A DNA stretch of 64,000 bases from Gordonia zhenghanii (GTDB lineage: Bacteria; Actinomycetota; Actinomycetes; Mycobacteriales; Mycobacteriaceae), in assembly GCF_021738965.1 (NCBI RefSeq), contig NZ_JAKKOQ010000006.1:310001-374000 (forward strand), in the 5' to 3' direction. Numbering within the stretch: position 1 is the stretch's first letter; each line of letters opens with the position of its first letter. Made by a program: the position numbers and the translations under genes. Below, in pieces: positions 40,244-48,494 of this stretch. Under the pieces are notes generated by a model, which was given only the letters and a program-made list of their open reading frames with translations, made no database searches and was not told where the DNA came from.

Positions 40244-40323
40244 CCCGCGACTTCGAGGAGTTCCCGCTAGTGGATTGTCTAATAGCGCGAGGTCGTGGAC
40301 GTCGCGGGAACGGCTGGCCGTCG
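40244..40323. repeat. Direct repeat, right copy
   Basis: Second copy of the 39181-39260 sequence. Its outer ends CCCGCGAC (40244-40251) and GTCGCGGG (about 40301-40308) are inverted repeats. A separate 24-base match with one mismatch links 39913-39936, inside the pseudogene, to 40214-40237 at its end. Confidence 0.75.
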
Positions 40324-40342
40324 CGGGGCGACGACTGAGGAG

Positions 40343-40639
40343 CTAGGTGACTAGAGCGGGGACCGCGCCGAACACCCAGGTGACGGCGACGGCGAGGAGG
40401 AACCACGAGGCGCCCTGCCACACCTGCCAGCCGACGTTCGCTCGCCAGGCGATGATGGTGCGGACCATCGCGGAGATCGCTCCGAGACCGACGGCGACCG
40501 GACCGGCGATGATGAAGGCGTCGTGCACCCCGCCCGAGGTGTTGAGGGCGACGATCAGCAGCACGAAACCGACGGCGAACGTGATGAGCACGTGCAGTGC
40601 AGCGTCGCGGGCGGGGCCGGTACGGAGCGGGGAGGTCAT
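40343..40639 (-). CDS. Small integral membrane protein
   Basis: 98 residues with three predicted membrane helices (LHVLITFAVGFVLLIVAL, AFIIAGPVAVGLGAISAMV, ASWFLLAVAVTWVFGAVPAL). No family recognised; small three-helix proteins like this are common next to stress genes. ATG 40639 has AGGAAG five bases before it and cuts off an upstream extension with no hydrophobic sense. It is divergent from the universal stress protein gene with 181 bases between. Confidence 0.7.
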   Translation of the reverse strand: MTSPLRTGPARDAALHVLITFAVGFVLLIVALNTSGGVHDAFIIAGPVAVGLGAISAMVRTIIAWRANVGWQVWQGASWFLLAVAVTWVFGAVPALVT

Positions 40640-40820
40640 TGGAGCTTCCTGATGATGGGAGATTCTGTCGGAGGAGTCGGACAGTGACACCAGCCTACCG
40701 GGGGACTTTCGCTCCGCCGGTGCCCATGCATTTCGGGAGCGATTGCGACAGAATGGAAATGAGGCCGAGGGGCGCCGAGCCACGGTAGCCCGGCCCTTGC
40801 TGAGAAGGAGTGCATTCGCG

Positions 40821-41687
40821 ATGAGCTTGATCCTGGTCGGTGTGGACGGTTCGGACGCGTCGGCGGACGCAGTCAAATGGGCGGCAGGCGCCGCAGCCGC
40901 CGAAGGCCTGCCGTTGAAGATCGTGGCCGCCTACACGTCGACGACCAGTGACTATGCCCCTGGTCTCGTGATCCCGCAGGACGTCATCGACGCGATCCGC
41001 GCCGAAGCGACGGCAGCCGTGCAGAAGGCAGCCGAAGTCGCTCGCGCCGAGTCGCCCGACATCGAGGTGTCCGGATCGATTGTCGAAGGCGACGCCGCCC
41101 GCGTCATGCTCGAGGTCGGCGAGCACGCGCACATGATCGTGCTCGGCACCCGTGGCCTCGGCAGCGTCAAGGGACTGTTCCTCGGATCGGTTAGCACCAG
41201 CGTCGCCGCCCACGCCAAGGGCCGCGTCGTGATCGTGCCCGCCGGGTCCGCAACGGGCGAGGGCCCGATCGTCGTCGGCGTCGACGACTCCGCCATCAGC
41301 GACCCCGCCGTCGCCGAGGCGTACCGCCAGGCCGGTATCCGTAACCGGACGCTGACCGCCGTCCACACGTGGACGCCGCTCGACGCCGACGCCCTCCACG
41401 GCTTCGGGCTCGACCAGGGCGAGATCGACGAGATGTCCAGGCAGGCGGTCGAAGCCGTCTCCGAGCGGATGTCCGGCTACTCGCAGGACTACCCCGACGT
41501 CGAAGTGAACCGCGTCGTGATCCCCGAGGAGCCGGCCAAGGCGATCCTCGACGCGGCGAACGACGGCGCATCGCTGATCGTGATGGGCAGCCGCGGTCGC
41601 GGCGGCTTCGCCGGTCTGCTCCTCGGTTCGCGCAGCCAGAAGGTGCTCCACCATGCGCATGTTCCGGTGATGATCGTCCGCAAGTAG
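40821..41687 (+). CDS. Tandem universal stress protein
   Basis: 288 residues made of two Usp domains (about 1-145 and 150-288). Both keep the ATP-binding motif G-x2-G-x9-G-S: GTRGLGSVKGLFLGSVS and GSRGRGGFAGLLLGSRS. Each domain starts with the nucleotide strand (ILVGVDGSDAS, IVVGVDDSAIS). In mycobacteria two-domain Usps answer hypoxia, nitric oxide and stationary phase under DosR; no DosR box was identified here. ATG 40821 with GAAGGAG ten bases upstream. Confidence 0.93.
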   Translation: MSLILVGVDGSDASADAVKWAAGAAAAEGLPLKIVAAYTSTTSDYAPGLVIPQDVIDAIRAEATAAVQKAAEVARAESPDIEVSGSIVEGDAARVMLEVGEHAHMIVLGTRGLGSVKGLFLGSVSTSVAAHAKGRVVIVPAGSATGEGPIVVGVDDSAISDPAVAEAYRQAGIRNRTLTAVHTWTPLDADALHGFGLDQGEIDEMSRQAVEAVSERMSGYSQDYPDVEVNRVVIPEEPAKAILDAANDGASLIVMGSRGRGGFAGLLLGSRSQKVLHHAHVPVMIVRK

Positions 41688-41744
41688 GCCACGAGGCGAC
41701 GGGCGCTGACCTTCGGGTCGGCGGCCGTCGCTACGCTCTGAGGT

Positions 41745-42977
41745 GTGAAGCAGCTCCCGCGCGGGCTATGGGTCCTGCTGGCGGCGAACGTCGTCATCGC
41801 CCTCGGCTACGGGCTCATCGCACCCGCCCTCCCGGTCTTCGCCACCGACTTCGGCGTCGGCGTCACCGCAGCGAGCGTCGTCGTGTCGGCGTTCGCGATG
41901 ATGCGACTCGCCTTCGCCCCCGCCACGGGACGCCTGGTCACCAGACTGGGAGAGCGCCGAATCTACCTGACCGGCCTCCTGATCGTCGCGCTCAGCACGT
42001 TGGCGTGCGCATTCGCGCAGGACTACTGGCAACTTCTGGTGTTCCGCGCGGCAGGCGGCATCGGCTCGACGATGTTCTCGGTGTCGGCGATGGCCCTGCT
42101 CATCAGGCTGGCGCCCCCACAGATCCGGGGCCGCGCGTCCGGCTACTACTCGGCGGGCTTCCTCGTCGGAAACCTCGCCGGACCGCTCGTCGGGACGGCC
42201 CTCGTCGATTTCGGCCTCCGCGTGCCGTTCGTCGTCTACGCGATCGCACTGCTCATCGCCGCAGCCGTCGTCGCGTTCGCGATGCCGCAGGCTCCGCCGC
42301 CCGTGACCGGTCCGACGGAGCACGCGCCGAAGCCCGCTGCAGGTTTCGTCGAAGCGCTCCGATGGGCCGAGTACCGGGCGATCCTCGCCTCCAACTTCGC
42401 GCAGGGGTGGGCTTCGATCGGCGTCCGCGTCGCGATCGTCCCACTGTTCGTCGAACAAGGCCTCGGCGAGTCCACCGGGTGGGCGGGCATCGTCCTCGCC
42501 TGTTATGCGGCAGGCAACATCGTCGCGATCGTGGTGTCCGGCCGACTGTCGGACCGCTTCGGGCGACGACCGGTGATGATCCCCGGTCTCGTCATCGCTG
42601 CGGCCTCGACGATCGCGCTCGGCTGGTCGCCGGACGTCTACGTGGTGCTCGCCCTGACTGCGGTATCGGGCATCGGATCCGGCCTGTTCGCGCCGACGCA
42701 CCAAGCCGCACTCGGCGACCTGCTGGCCGAGCGGGAACGCGGCGGATCAGCGTTGGCGGCGTACGGGATGGCATCGGACCTCGGAGCGGTCAGCGGCCCG
42801 CTCGTCGCGGGGCTGATCGCCGATCACTGGGGTTACGGTCCGGCCTTCGCAGTGACCGGAGGCGTGGTCGTCGTGGCCCTGGTGCTGTGGTTGGCGGCCT
42901 CCGACACGACACGGACCAGGCCCGTCACGACCAACTCGGCAGCCACAACTGACGACCCCACTCGACGTTCGAGATAG
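41745..42977 (+). CDS. MFS transporter, multidrug-type
   Basis: 410 residues with twelve membrane helices. The MFS loop 2-3 motif is GRLVTRLGERRIYLTG and its second copy GRLSDRFGRRPVMIPG; GSTMFSVSAMALLIR and helix 5 GYYSAGFLVGNLAGPLVG (motif C-like) point to a proton-driven drug exporter. Substrate unknown. GTG 41745 is right before the first helix. The gene runs past the end of the convergent pmt gene: the last 53 bases of the two overlap on opposite strands. Confidence 0.87.
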   Translation: MKQLPRGLWVLLAANVVIALGYGLIAPALPVFATDFGVGVTAASVVVSAFAMMRLAFAPATGRLVTRLGERRIYLTGLLIVALSTLACAFAQDYWQLLVFRAAGGIGSTMFSVSAMALLIRLAPPQIRGRASGYYSAGFLVGNLAGPLVGTALVDFGLRVPFVVYAIALLIAAAVVAFAMPQAPPPVTGPTEHAPKPAAGFVEALRWAEYRAILASNFAQGWASIGVRVAIVPLFVEQGLGESTGWAGIVLACYAAGNIVAIVVSGRLSDRFGRRPVMIPGLVIAAASTIALGWSPDVYVVLALTAVSGIGSGLFAPTHQAALGDLLAERERGGSALAAYGMASDLGAVSGPLVAGLIADHWGYGPAFAVTGGVVVVALVLWLAASDTTRTRPVTTNSAATTDDPTRRSR

Positions 42978-44511
42978 GGGCGCCGGTCAGGATCGGCCAC
43001 AGCCAGACGAAGTTCGCGATCACCAGCGCCGCGAAGATCGCCACCGCCAGGACGGCGACCGTCTGCCGTTCGGACCGTCTGCTGCGGTTGGCCCACGCGA
43101 GCAGATCACCGCAGCACAGCGCCAACCCCATCATCAGGAACGGCGCCATCGCGGTGGCGTAGAAGAAGTACATCTGGCGGTCGAGTTCGGCGAACCACGG
43201 GACGATGGCCGCCGCGTAGCCGACGAGCACCGCTGCATACCGCCAGTCACGGCGTGCCATGATCCGCCAGAGCGCCCACGCGATCATCGGGAAGGCCAGC
43301 CACCACAGGGCTGGCGTGCCGATCAGCATCTGAGCACGCACGCAGTCGCCGCCGCCGCACTGGTCGGGGCCGTAGTCGATGGCGTACAGCATCGGCCGCA
43401 GGCTCATCGGCCACGTCCACGGCTTCGACTCCCACGGATGGTGATTGCCCGCCGAATTGGTCAGGCCCGCATGGAATTCGAGGATTCCCGACTCGTAATA
43501 CCAGAGCGACCGCAACGCTGCAGGCACCCAACCGAAGGTTCCGCCGGTCCCGACTTCGGTCCCGACCACATAGCGGTACACCGCGGTCTCGGACGCGAAC
43601 CACGTGGCGAACGCCGCCAGGTAGATGCCGACCGGCATCACCGCCAGCGACATGCCCGACGGGACGAGGTCGCGTCTCAGCACGCCGACCCAGGGGCGTC
43701 GAACGTGGTACGCGCGGCGAGCCGCGACGTCGAACCCGAGGGACAGCAGGGTGAAGAAGATGACGAAGTAGAGGCCCGACCACTTGGTGCCGCACGCCAG
43801 GCCGAGCATCACGCCCGCCGCGAACCGGTACCAGCGGAATCCGAGTCGCGGACCGAAGGGGGAGTCGTCGATCCGCCCCTGCGACCACACCCGGTGCATG
43901 CGGGCTCGCATCTGGTCGCGGTCGGCGATGACCGCGGCGAACGCGAGCACCACGAACAGCGCCTGGAAGATGTCGAGCATCCCCATCCTGGACTGCACGA
44001 ACAGCACGCCGTCGCAGATCGCGAACACGCCCGCGAGGGCGCCGACCAGGGTCGACCGGGCCAGTCGTCGGACCGTCAGATAGATCGCGAGGACGATGAT
44101 CACCCCGGACACCGCCGACATGACACGCCAGCCCATCGGGCCGTACCCGAACATCCATTCGCCTGCCGCGAGCATCCACTTGCCGACCGGCGGATGCACC
44201 ACCAGGCCGTACCCGGGATTGTCCTCGATCCACTCGCCGCCGGTCAGAACCTGCCAGCCCTGCGGGACGTAGTGCTTCTCGTCGAAGACCGGCGTCCCGC
44301 CGTCGGTCGGATGGGTCAGATCCCAGAACCGGGTGAGCACCGCGATCAGGGTGAGGACGGCGCCGACCACGGTTCCGCGCACACGGTCGGAGGCGCCGAA
44401 CACCGGTGCCGGAGCCGGCGGGCCGGGACGGGTGCCGAGGTCCTCGGTCTGCGGCCGGAGCCCGGAGGGCTCGGCGTCGGCAGCATAGGCGGCAGTCGTC
44501 ACCTCACACAT
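42925..44511 (-). CDS. pmt: Dolichyl-phosphate-mannose-protein mannosyltransferase
   Basis: 528 residues, GT39/PMT family. It transfers mannose from polyprenyl-phosphate-mannose to Ser/Thr of exported proteins during Sec export. The acidic catalytic loop motif PVFDEKHYVPQGW, VVHPPVGKWMLAAGEW and about eleven membrane helices are visible. ATG 44511 is used; ATG 44520 and GTG 44502 are alternatives. It is the Rv1002c counterpart, with rsmI divergent beyond an inserted tetR gene. Its C-terminus overlaps the MFS gene end on the other strand. Confidence 0.92.
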   Translation of the reverse strand: MCEVTTAAYAADAEPSGLRPQTEDLGTRPGPPAPAPVFGASDRVRGTVVGAVLTLIAVLTRFWDLTHPTDGGTPVFDEKHYVPQGWQVLTGGEWIEDNPGYGLVVHPPVGKWMLAAGEWMFGYGPMGWRVMSAVSGVIIVLAIYLTVRRLARSTLVGALAGVFAICDGVLFVQSRMGMLDIFQALFVVLAFAAVIADRDQMRARMHRVWSQGRIDDSPFGPRLGFRWYRFAAGVMLGLACGTKWSGLYFVIFFTLLSLGFDVAARRAYHVRRPWVGVLRRDLVPSGMSLAVMPVGIYLAAFATWFASETAVYRYVVGTEVGTGGTFGWVPAALRSLWYYESGILEFHAGLTNSAGNHHPWESKPWTWPMSLRPMLYAIDYGPDQCGGGDCVRAQMLIGTPALWWLAFPMIAWALWRIMARRDWRYAAVLVGYAAAIVPWFAELDRQMYFFYATAMAPFLMMGLALCCGDLLAWANRSRRSERQTVAVLAVAIFAALVIANFVWLWPILTGAPISNVEWGRQLWLPSWS

Positions 44512-44650
44512 GCTAGTCATTGCCCGCCGAACCCCATTCGCGACAGCCGACACGCCACGTACAGTGATAGGGCTTGTGTGTCGATCGGTCGGGGGATCCG
44601 GGCCGATTCGGTGCATCGTGGAGTCGACGACGAGATTAGAGGTCGCAGCA

Positions 44651-45262
44651 ATGGCACGGCTCACCCTGGAGGAACGGCGTGAGGCGGCGATCGCAGCAAC
44701 GCTGCGGGTCATCGCCGTCGACGGCGTCGAGGCCGCAACCACCCGGCGCATCGCCAGTGAAGCGAAGATGGGGCAGTCGAGCATCTTTTACGCGTTCTCC
44801 TCACGCGACGAACTGTTGGCGGCCGTCGTCGCACACGGGGTCGCGCAGGAACTCGACTACATGAACGGCTGGTTGGAGACGCTCGCCGACTACCCGGAGG
44901 GTGAGGCTCCGATGGAGGACCTCATCCGTGCCGGCCTGCTCGCGTTCGCGGAGAACGCGATCACCGAGCCCGCGCGCCAGCAGGTGCTGATCGGTCTCGC
45001 CCTGTACGCACGGCGCACTCCCGGCCTCGAACACCTCGCCGAGCGACTCTACGACGGCTATTACGACGTCGGTGCTCGTGTGCTCGACGAGGCAGCCCGG
45101 ATCAGCGGCTGCGTGTGGAGCCGCCCGACCACCGACCTCGCGCCGACAGTCATCGCGCTGTCGGACGGAATCACCCTGTGCTGGCTCGGCACCGGATCGC
45201 GCGAACGGGTGAACGCCGTCGTCGAGAGTGCCGTGACGTTGATCCTCGGCTACCTGGAGTGA
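44651..45262 (+). CDS. TetR-family transcriptional regulator
   Basis: 203 residues: N-terminal HTH (LEERREAAIAATLRVIAVDG, then TTRRIASEAKMGQSSIFYAF) and a helical ligand-binding C-terminus. The ligand is unknown. ATG 44651 follows AGAGGT by eight bases; a GTG at 44620 could extend it. It stands between pmt and rsmI, where M. tuberculosis has no gene, and is the only TetR gene in the window, making it a candidate regulator of neighbouring units including rsmI (22 bases downstream). Confidence 0.88.
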   Translation: MARLTLEERREAAIAATLRVIAVDGVEAATTRRIASEAKMGQSSIFYAFSSRDELLAAVVAHGVAQELDYMNGWLETLADYPEGEAPMEDLIRAGLLAFAENAITEPARQQVLIGLALYARRTPGLEHLAERLYDGYYDVGARVLDEAARISGCVWSRPTTDLAPTVIALSDGITLCWLGTGSRERVNAVVESAVTLILGYLE

Positions 45263-45284
45263 CGCTGCCCGTAGCCTGGACGTC

Positions 45285-46163
45285 GTGAACGGCGACAGTG
45301 TGGACGACACCGGGGAGACCCGCGACGCGACGGGTGTGTTGATTCTGGCGGGCACGCCGATGGGGCGGCCCGACGATGCGTCCACTCGGTTGCGGGAAGC
45401 GCTCGCGACGGCCGACATCGTCGCCGCCGAAGACACGCGGCGCACCAAGGCACTCGCTGCGTCGCTCGGCGTGGAGATCACCGGCCGGATCGTCAGCTAT
45501 TACGACCAGGTCGAGGCGGCGCGGGCACCGAAACTCGTGGCCGAGATCGCCGCCGGGGCACGGGTGCTGCTGGTGACCGACGCGGGCATGCCGTCGGTGA
45601 GCGACCCCGGATACCGTATTGTCGTCGCCTGCGCCGACGAGGGTCTGCCGATCACTTGCCTTCCGGGACCGTCCGCGGTGACCACGGCGCTCGCGTTGTC
45701 GGCGATGCCGTCCGAACGGTTCGCGTTCGACGGTTTCGCACCGCGCAAGCCCGGCGCCCGCCACGACTGGCTGTCGAGTCTGCGCGCCGAGCAGCGCACC
45801 GTCGTGTTCTTCGAGTCGCCCCACCGGTTGGCGCAGACCCTCGCTGACGCCGCGCAGGTGCTCGGAGCCGACCGTCGGGCCGCGGTGTGCCGCGAACTGA
45901 CCAAGACGTACGAGGAGGTCCGCCGCGGCGGCCTCGGCGAACTCGCCCAGTGGGCTTCGGACGGGGTGCGCGGGGAGATCACCGTCGTCGTCGCGGGCGC
46001 CGCGGCTGTCGACGAGACGGTGACGATCGACGACCTCGTCGCAGAGACTCAGACGTTGGCAGACAGCGGAATCCGTCTGAAGGACGCGTGCGCCGAGGCG
46101 TCCGCCGGGACGGCGTTCTCCAAACGCGACGTGTATCAGGCGGTGCTCGCCGCGCGCGAGTGA
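45285..46163 (+). CDS. rsmI: 16S rRNA (cytidine1402-2'-O)-methyltransferase
   Basis: 292 residues of the SAM-dependent tetrapyrrole-methylase fold. It methylates the ribose of C1402 in the ribosomal decoding centre. Motifs: LAGTPMGRPDDAS, ED-T (AAEDTRRTKAL), VLLVTDAGMPSVSDPG (SAM site) and CLPGPSAVTTAL, then FFESPHRLAQTL. GTG 45285 starts close to the family N-terminus. It corresponds to Rv1003 and is followed by a REP-like repeat cluster. Confidence 0.94.
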   Translation: MNGDSVDDTGETRDATGVLILAGTPMGRPDDASTRLREALATADIVAAEDTRRTKALAASLGVEITGRIVSYYDQVEAARAPKLVAEIAAGARVLLVTDAGMPSVSDPGYRIVVACADEGLPITCLPGPSAVTTALALSAMPSERFAFDGFAPRKPGARHDWLSSLRAEQRTVVFFESPHRLAQTLADAAQVLGADRRAAVCRELTKTYEEVRRGGLGELAQWASDGVRGEITVVVAGAAAVDETVTIDDLVAETQTLADSGIRLKDACAEASAGTAFSKRDVYQAVLAARE

Positions 46164-46167
46164 GAGC

Positions 46168-46242
46168 CCCCACGCTGGTCGAGCGGAGTCCCCACGCTGG
46201 TCGAGCGGAGCGTTTCACGCTGGTCGAGCGGAGTCGAGACCC
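46168..46242. repeat. Three copies of the REP-like element
   Basis: CACGCTGGTCGAGCGGAG occurs at about 46171, 46193 and 46216; the third copy has the full unit ending GTCGAGACCCTCG. Same unit as at 10212-10284, arranged at 22-24-base spacing after the rsmI stop. Confidence 0.85.
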
Positions 46243-46285
46243 TCGAACAGAGCAGTGTTCGGGCGCACTCTCCGAGCGGTTCAGT

Positions 46286-46299
46286 GTATGTATACATAC
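46286..46299 (+). promoter_or_regulatory. Perfect 14-base palindrome at the TDT gene start
   Basis: GTATGTATACATAC contains TATACA, a possible -10 box, and overlaps the first ATG. Looks like a dimeric regulator site; it favours ATG 46312 as the real start if transcription begins near 46303. Confidence 0.5.
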
Positions 46300-47328
46300 G
46301 TGCTGCAGAGAATGGTCCGGGGTCTCAACCCGGCGAGTTTCGCGATGGTCATGGCCACCGGCATCGTCTCGGTGGCGATGGACGTCCAGGGGTGGGGTGT
46401 GCCGTCGGCGATCCTCCTGTGGATCGGCGTGCTCGCCTACGTTGTTCTGGTCTTCGCGTTCCTCGTCCGGTTCGTGCGGTATCCCGGAGCGGTCGCCGTC
46501 GACCTGCGTCTCCCGACCCGGACGTTCGGGTTCTTCACGTTCGTCGCGGCCACCGGCGTCCTCGGCGACCGCCTGCTCATCGACGGACACGTCGGAGCGG
46601 CCGAGGTCGCGCTAGGCATCACCACGGTGAGTTGGCTGATCCTCGGTTATGTCCTCCCCGCGACAGCGTTCGGCGCGCGCGGCGACGAGGCTCCGTTGCG
46701 TCGTGCGGACGGCAGTTGGTTCGTCTGGGTGGTCGCGACGCAGGCGGTCGCCGTCCTCGCGTCCAGTCTGCAGCCGAAACTCCCCGGGCTGGACTCCGAG
46801 TTGGCGTTGCTCGCCGTGTCGTGCTGGGCGATCGGCGTCTTCCTGTACGTCGCCGTCGCCGTCTTCGTGGCCGCACGTCTCCTGCTCGCCCGGCCGGCGG
46901 CCGCCGACGTCTCGGGCGCGTACTGGGTGGCGATGGGTGCGACGGCGATCTCGGTGGTCGCCGGATCGCACGTGGAGACGATGACGGCGGTCCCGCTCAC
47001 CGAGATCGTCGGTTCGACGGTCGCTGCGGGGACGTTCCTGCTGTGGGCGTTCGGCACGTGGCTGGTGCCCGCACTGCTCGTCGCAGGCTACTGGCGTCAC
47101 GTCGTCCACCGGGTGCCGCTGCGTTACGAGGTGAGTCTGTGGACCATCATCTTCCCGCTCGGCATGTACGGGGTGGCCAGCCGGACCCTCGGCACCGCGC
47201 ACGACTTGTCGATCGTCAACGGCATCGGCCACGCCGAGATCTGGCTCGCCTGCATCGCGTGGGCCGCCACGTTCTGCGCGATGGTGTGGACGCAGGGGCG
47301 GTTGCTGCTACAGCGTTCCGAGTCCTGA
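46288..47328 (+). CDS. TDT-family (TehA/SLAC1-like) transporter
   Basis: 346 residues, ten membrane helices. N-terminal VRGLNPASFAMVMATGIVSV is typical of the TDT family (tellurite resistance/dicarboxylate and sulfite exporters), as are GSHVETMTAVPLTE and PLGMYGVASRTLG. The exported anion is unknown. The start may be ATG 46288 or ATG 46312; a palindrome covers the first. The last 21 bases overlap pabB on the opposite strand. Confidence 0.85.
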   Translation: MYTYVLQRMVRGLNPASFAMVMATGIVSVAMDVQGWGVPSAILLWIGVLAYVVLVFAFLVRFVRYPGAVAVDLRLPTRTFGFFTFVAATGVLGDRLLIDGHVGAAEVALGITTVSWLILGYVLPATAFGARGDEAPLRRADGSWFVWVVATQAVAVLASSLQPKLPGLDSELALLAVSCWAIGVFLYVAVAVFVAARLLLARPAAADVSGAYWVAMGATAISVVAGSHVETMTAVPLTEIVGSTVAAGTFLLWAFGTWLVPALLVAGYWRHVVHRVPLRYEVSLWTIIFPLGMYGVASRTLGTAHDLSIVNGIGHAEIWLACIAWAATFCAMVWTQGRLLLQRSES

Positions 47329-48429
47329 CGGGCTCGCGGCGTCGACGGTCGCCGCCGCTTTGTCCAGGCACTCCTGCCATTCGACGTCGGGATCCGAGTC
47401 GGCGGTGATGCCGCCGCCGACGCCGAGCGTCAGCGATCCGTCTGGTGTGACGGAGACGGTGCGGATCGCCACCGACAGGTCGAGGAGGCCGTCGGGTCCG
47501 GCGACGCCGACGGCGCCGCAGTAGACGCCGCGGCCGTGTTCCTCCCAGCGGGCCAACAGGTCTGCCGCTCGGATCTTCGGGGTACCGGTCACCGAGGCCG
47601 GCGGCATCGTCGCGGCCAGAAGCGCGTCGTTGCCGACGTCGGACCGCAGGGTGGCCTGCACCGTCGACACCAGATGCCAGACGCCCGGTGCGCGAACCAC
47701 GGAGAGCAGGTCGGGGACCTGCACGGAGCCGATCGTCGCGACGCGGCCGAGGTCGTTGCGGACGAGGTCGACGATCATCACGTTCTCGGCGATGTCCTTC
47801 GCGGACGCCGCCAGCACCGACGGGTCGACGCGTGCGGGCGCGGTGCCTTTGATGGGAGACGACGAGACGACGTCGCCGCGTCGGTCGAGGAACTGTTCGG
47901 GCGAGAAACTCGCGATCGATCCCCAGTCGCCCGACAGCCACGCGGCTTTGGCCGGGGCGCCTGCGGCGGCGACGTCGCAGAACAAGCCGAGCGGATCACC
48001 GTCGAGAACACCGGTGAATCGGGTGCAGACGCACGCCTGATAGATCTCGCCGTCGGCAATCGCGTCGAGGCACCGGGCGACGGCGCTCACGTGCGGCTCT
48101 TTCCGCGGCGGTGTCCACGACGCTCGCCACGAGAGTGCGGGTGCGGTCGGGTCGGCGAGGCACTCGGCGACCCATGTCGGGCACGTCGACCCGTCGACCG
48201 ACTCCCACGTCCACGAGCCCTCACGTAATAGAAGGAGACCGTCGCAGAGTCCGCCGACGACGTCGGGCGCCTGTCCGGGCGGGGCGTACGAGATGGCGCC
48301 GAGCCAGAACCGGTCCGGACGGTCGGGCGGGCCGACGCCCGCGCGGACGTCGAGCGACGGCGCGATCACCGCGTCCGCGTCCGACCAGCGACCGATGAGT
48401 GCGGCGGGCGGCGGACGGTCGTCGAGCAC
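47308..48429 (-). CDS. pabB: Chorismate-binding enzyme, aminodeoxychorismate synthase component I
   Basis: 373 residues from GTG 48429. It converts chorismate and ammonia to aminodeoxychorismate for folate. C-terminal active-site motifs are intact: SSSPIKGTAPARV, VRNDLGRVATIG, MPPASVTGTPKIRA and GVGGGITADSDPDVEWQECL (family KxxTGTP-like and SDPxxE). Similarity to the family seems to go on upstream (ISALVERSAAYDVLAALAA), but no ATG, GTG or TTG is in frame before the metG overlap; an ATC start at 48492 is possible. Position equals Rv1005c. The end overlaps the TDT gene. Confidence 0.85.
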   Translation of the reverse strand: MLDDRPPPAALIGRWSDADAVIAPSLDVRAGVGPPDRPDRFWLGAISYAPPGQAPDVVGGLCDGLLLLREGSWTWESVDGSTCPTWVAECLADPTAPALSWRASWTPPRKEPHVSAVARCLDAIADGEIYQACVCTRFTGVLDGDPLGLFCDVAAAGAPAKAAWLSGDWGSIASFSPEQFLDRRGDVVSSSPIKGTAPARVDPSVLAASAKDIAENVMIVDLVRNDLGRVATIGSVQVPDLLSVVRAPGVWHLVSTVQATLRSDVGNDALLAATMPPASVTGTPKIRAADLLARWEEHGRGVYCGAVGVAGPDGLLDLSVAIRTVSVTPDGSLTLGVGGGITADSDPDVEWQECLDKAAATVDAASPSGLGTL

Positions 48430-48494
48430 GGTGCGGGCCGCCAGCGCGGCCAGAACGTCGTATGCGGCGGATCGCTCGACCAGCGCGGAGATGG

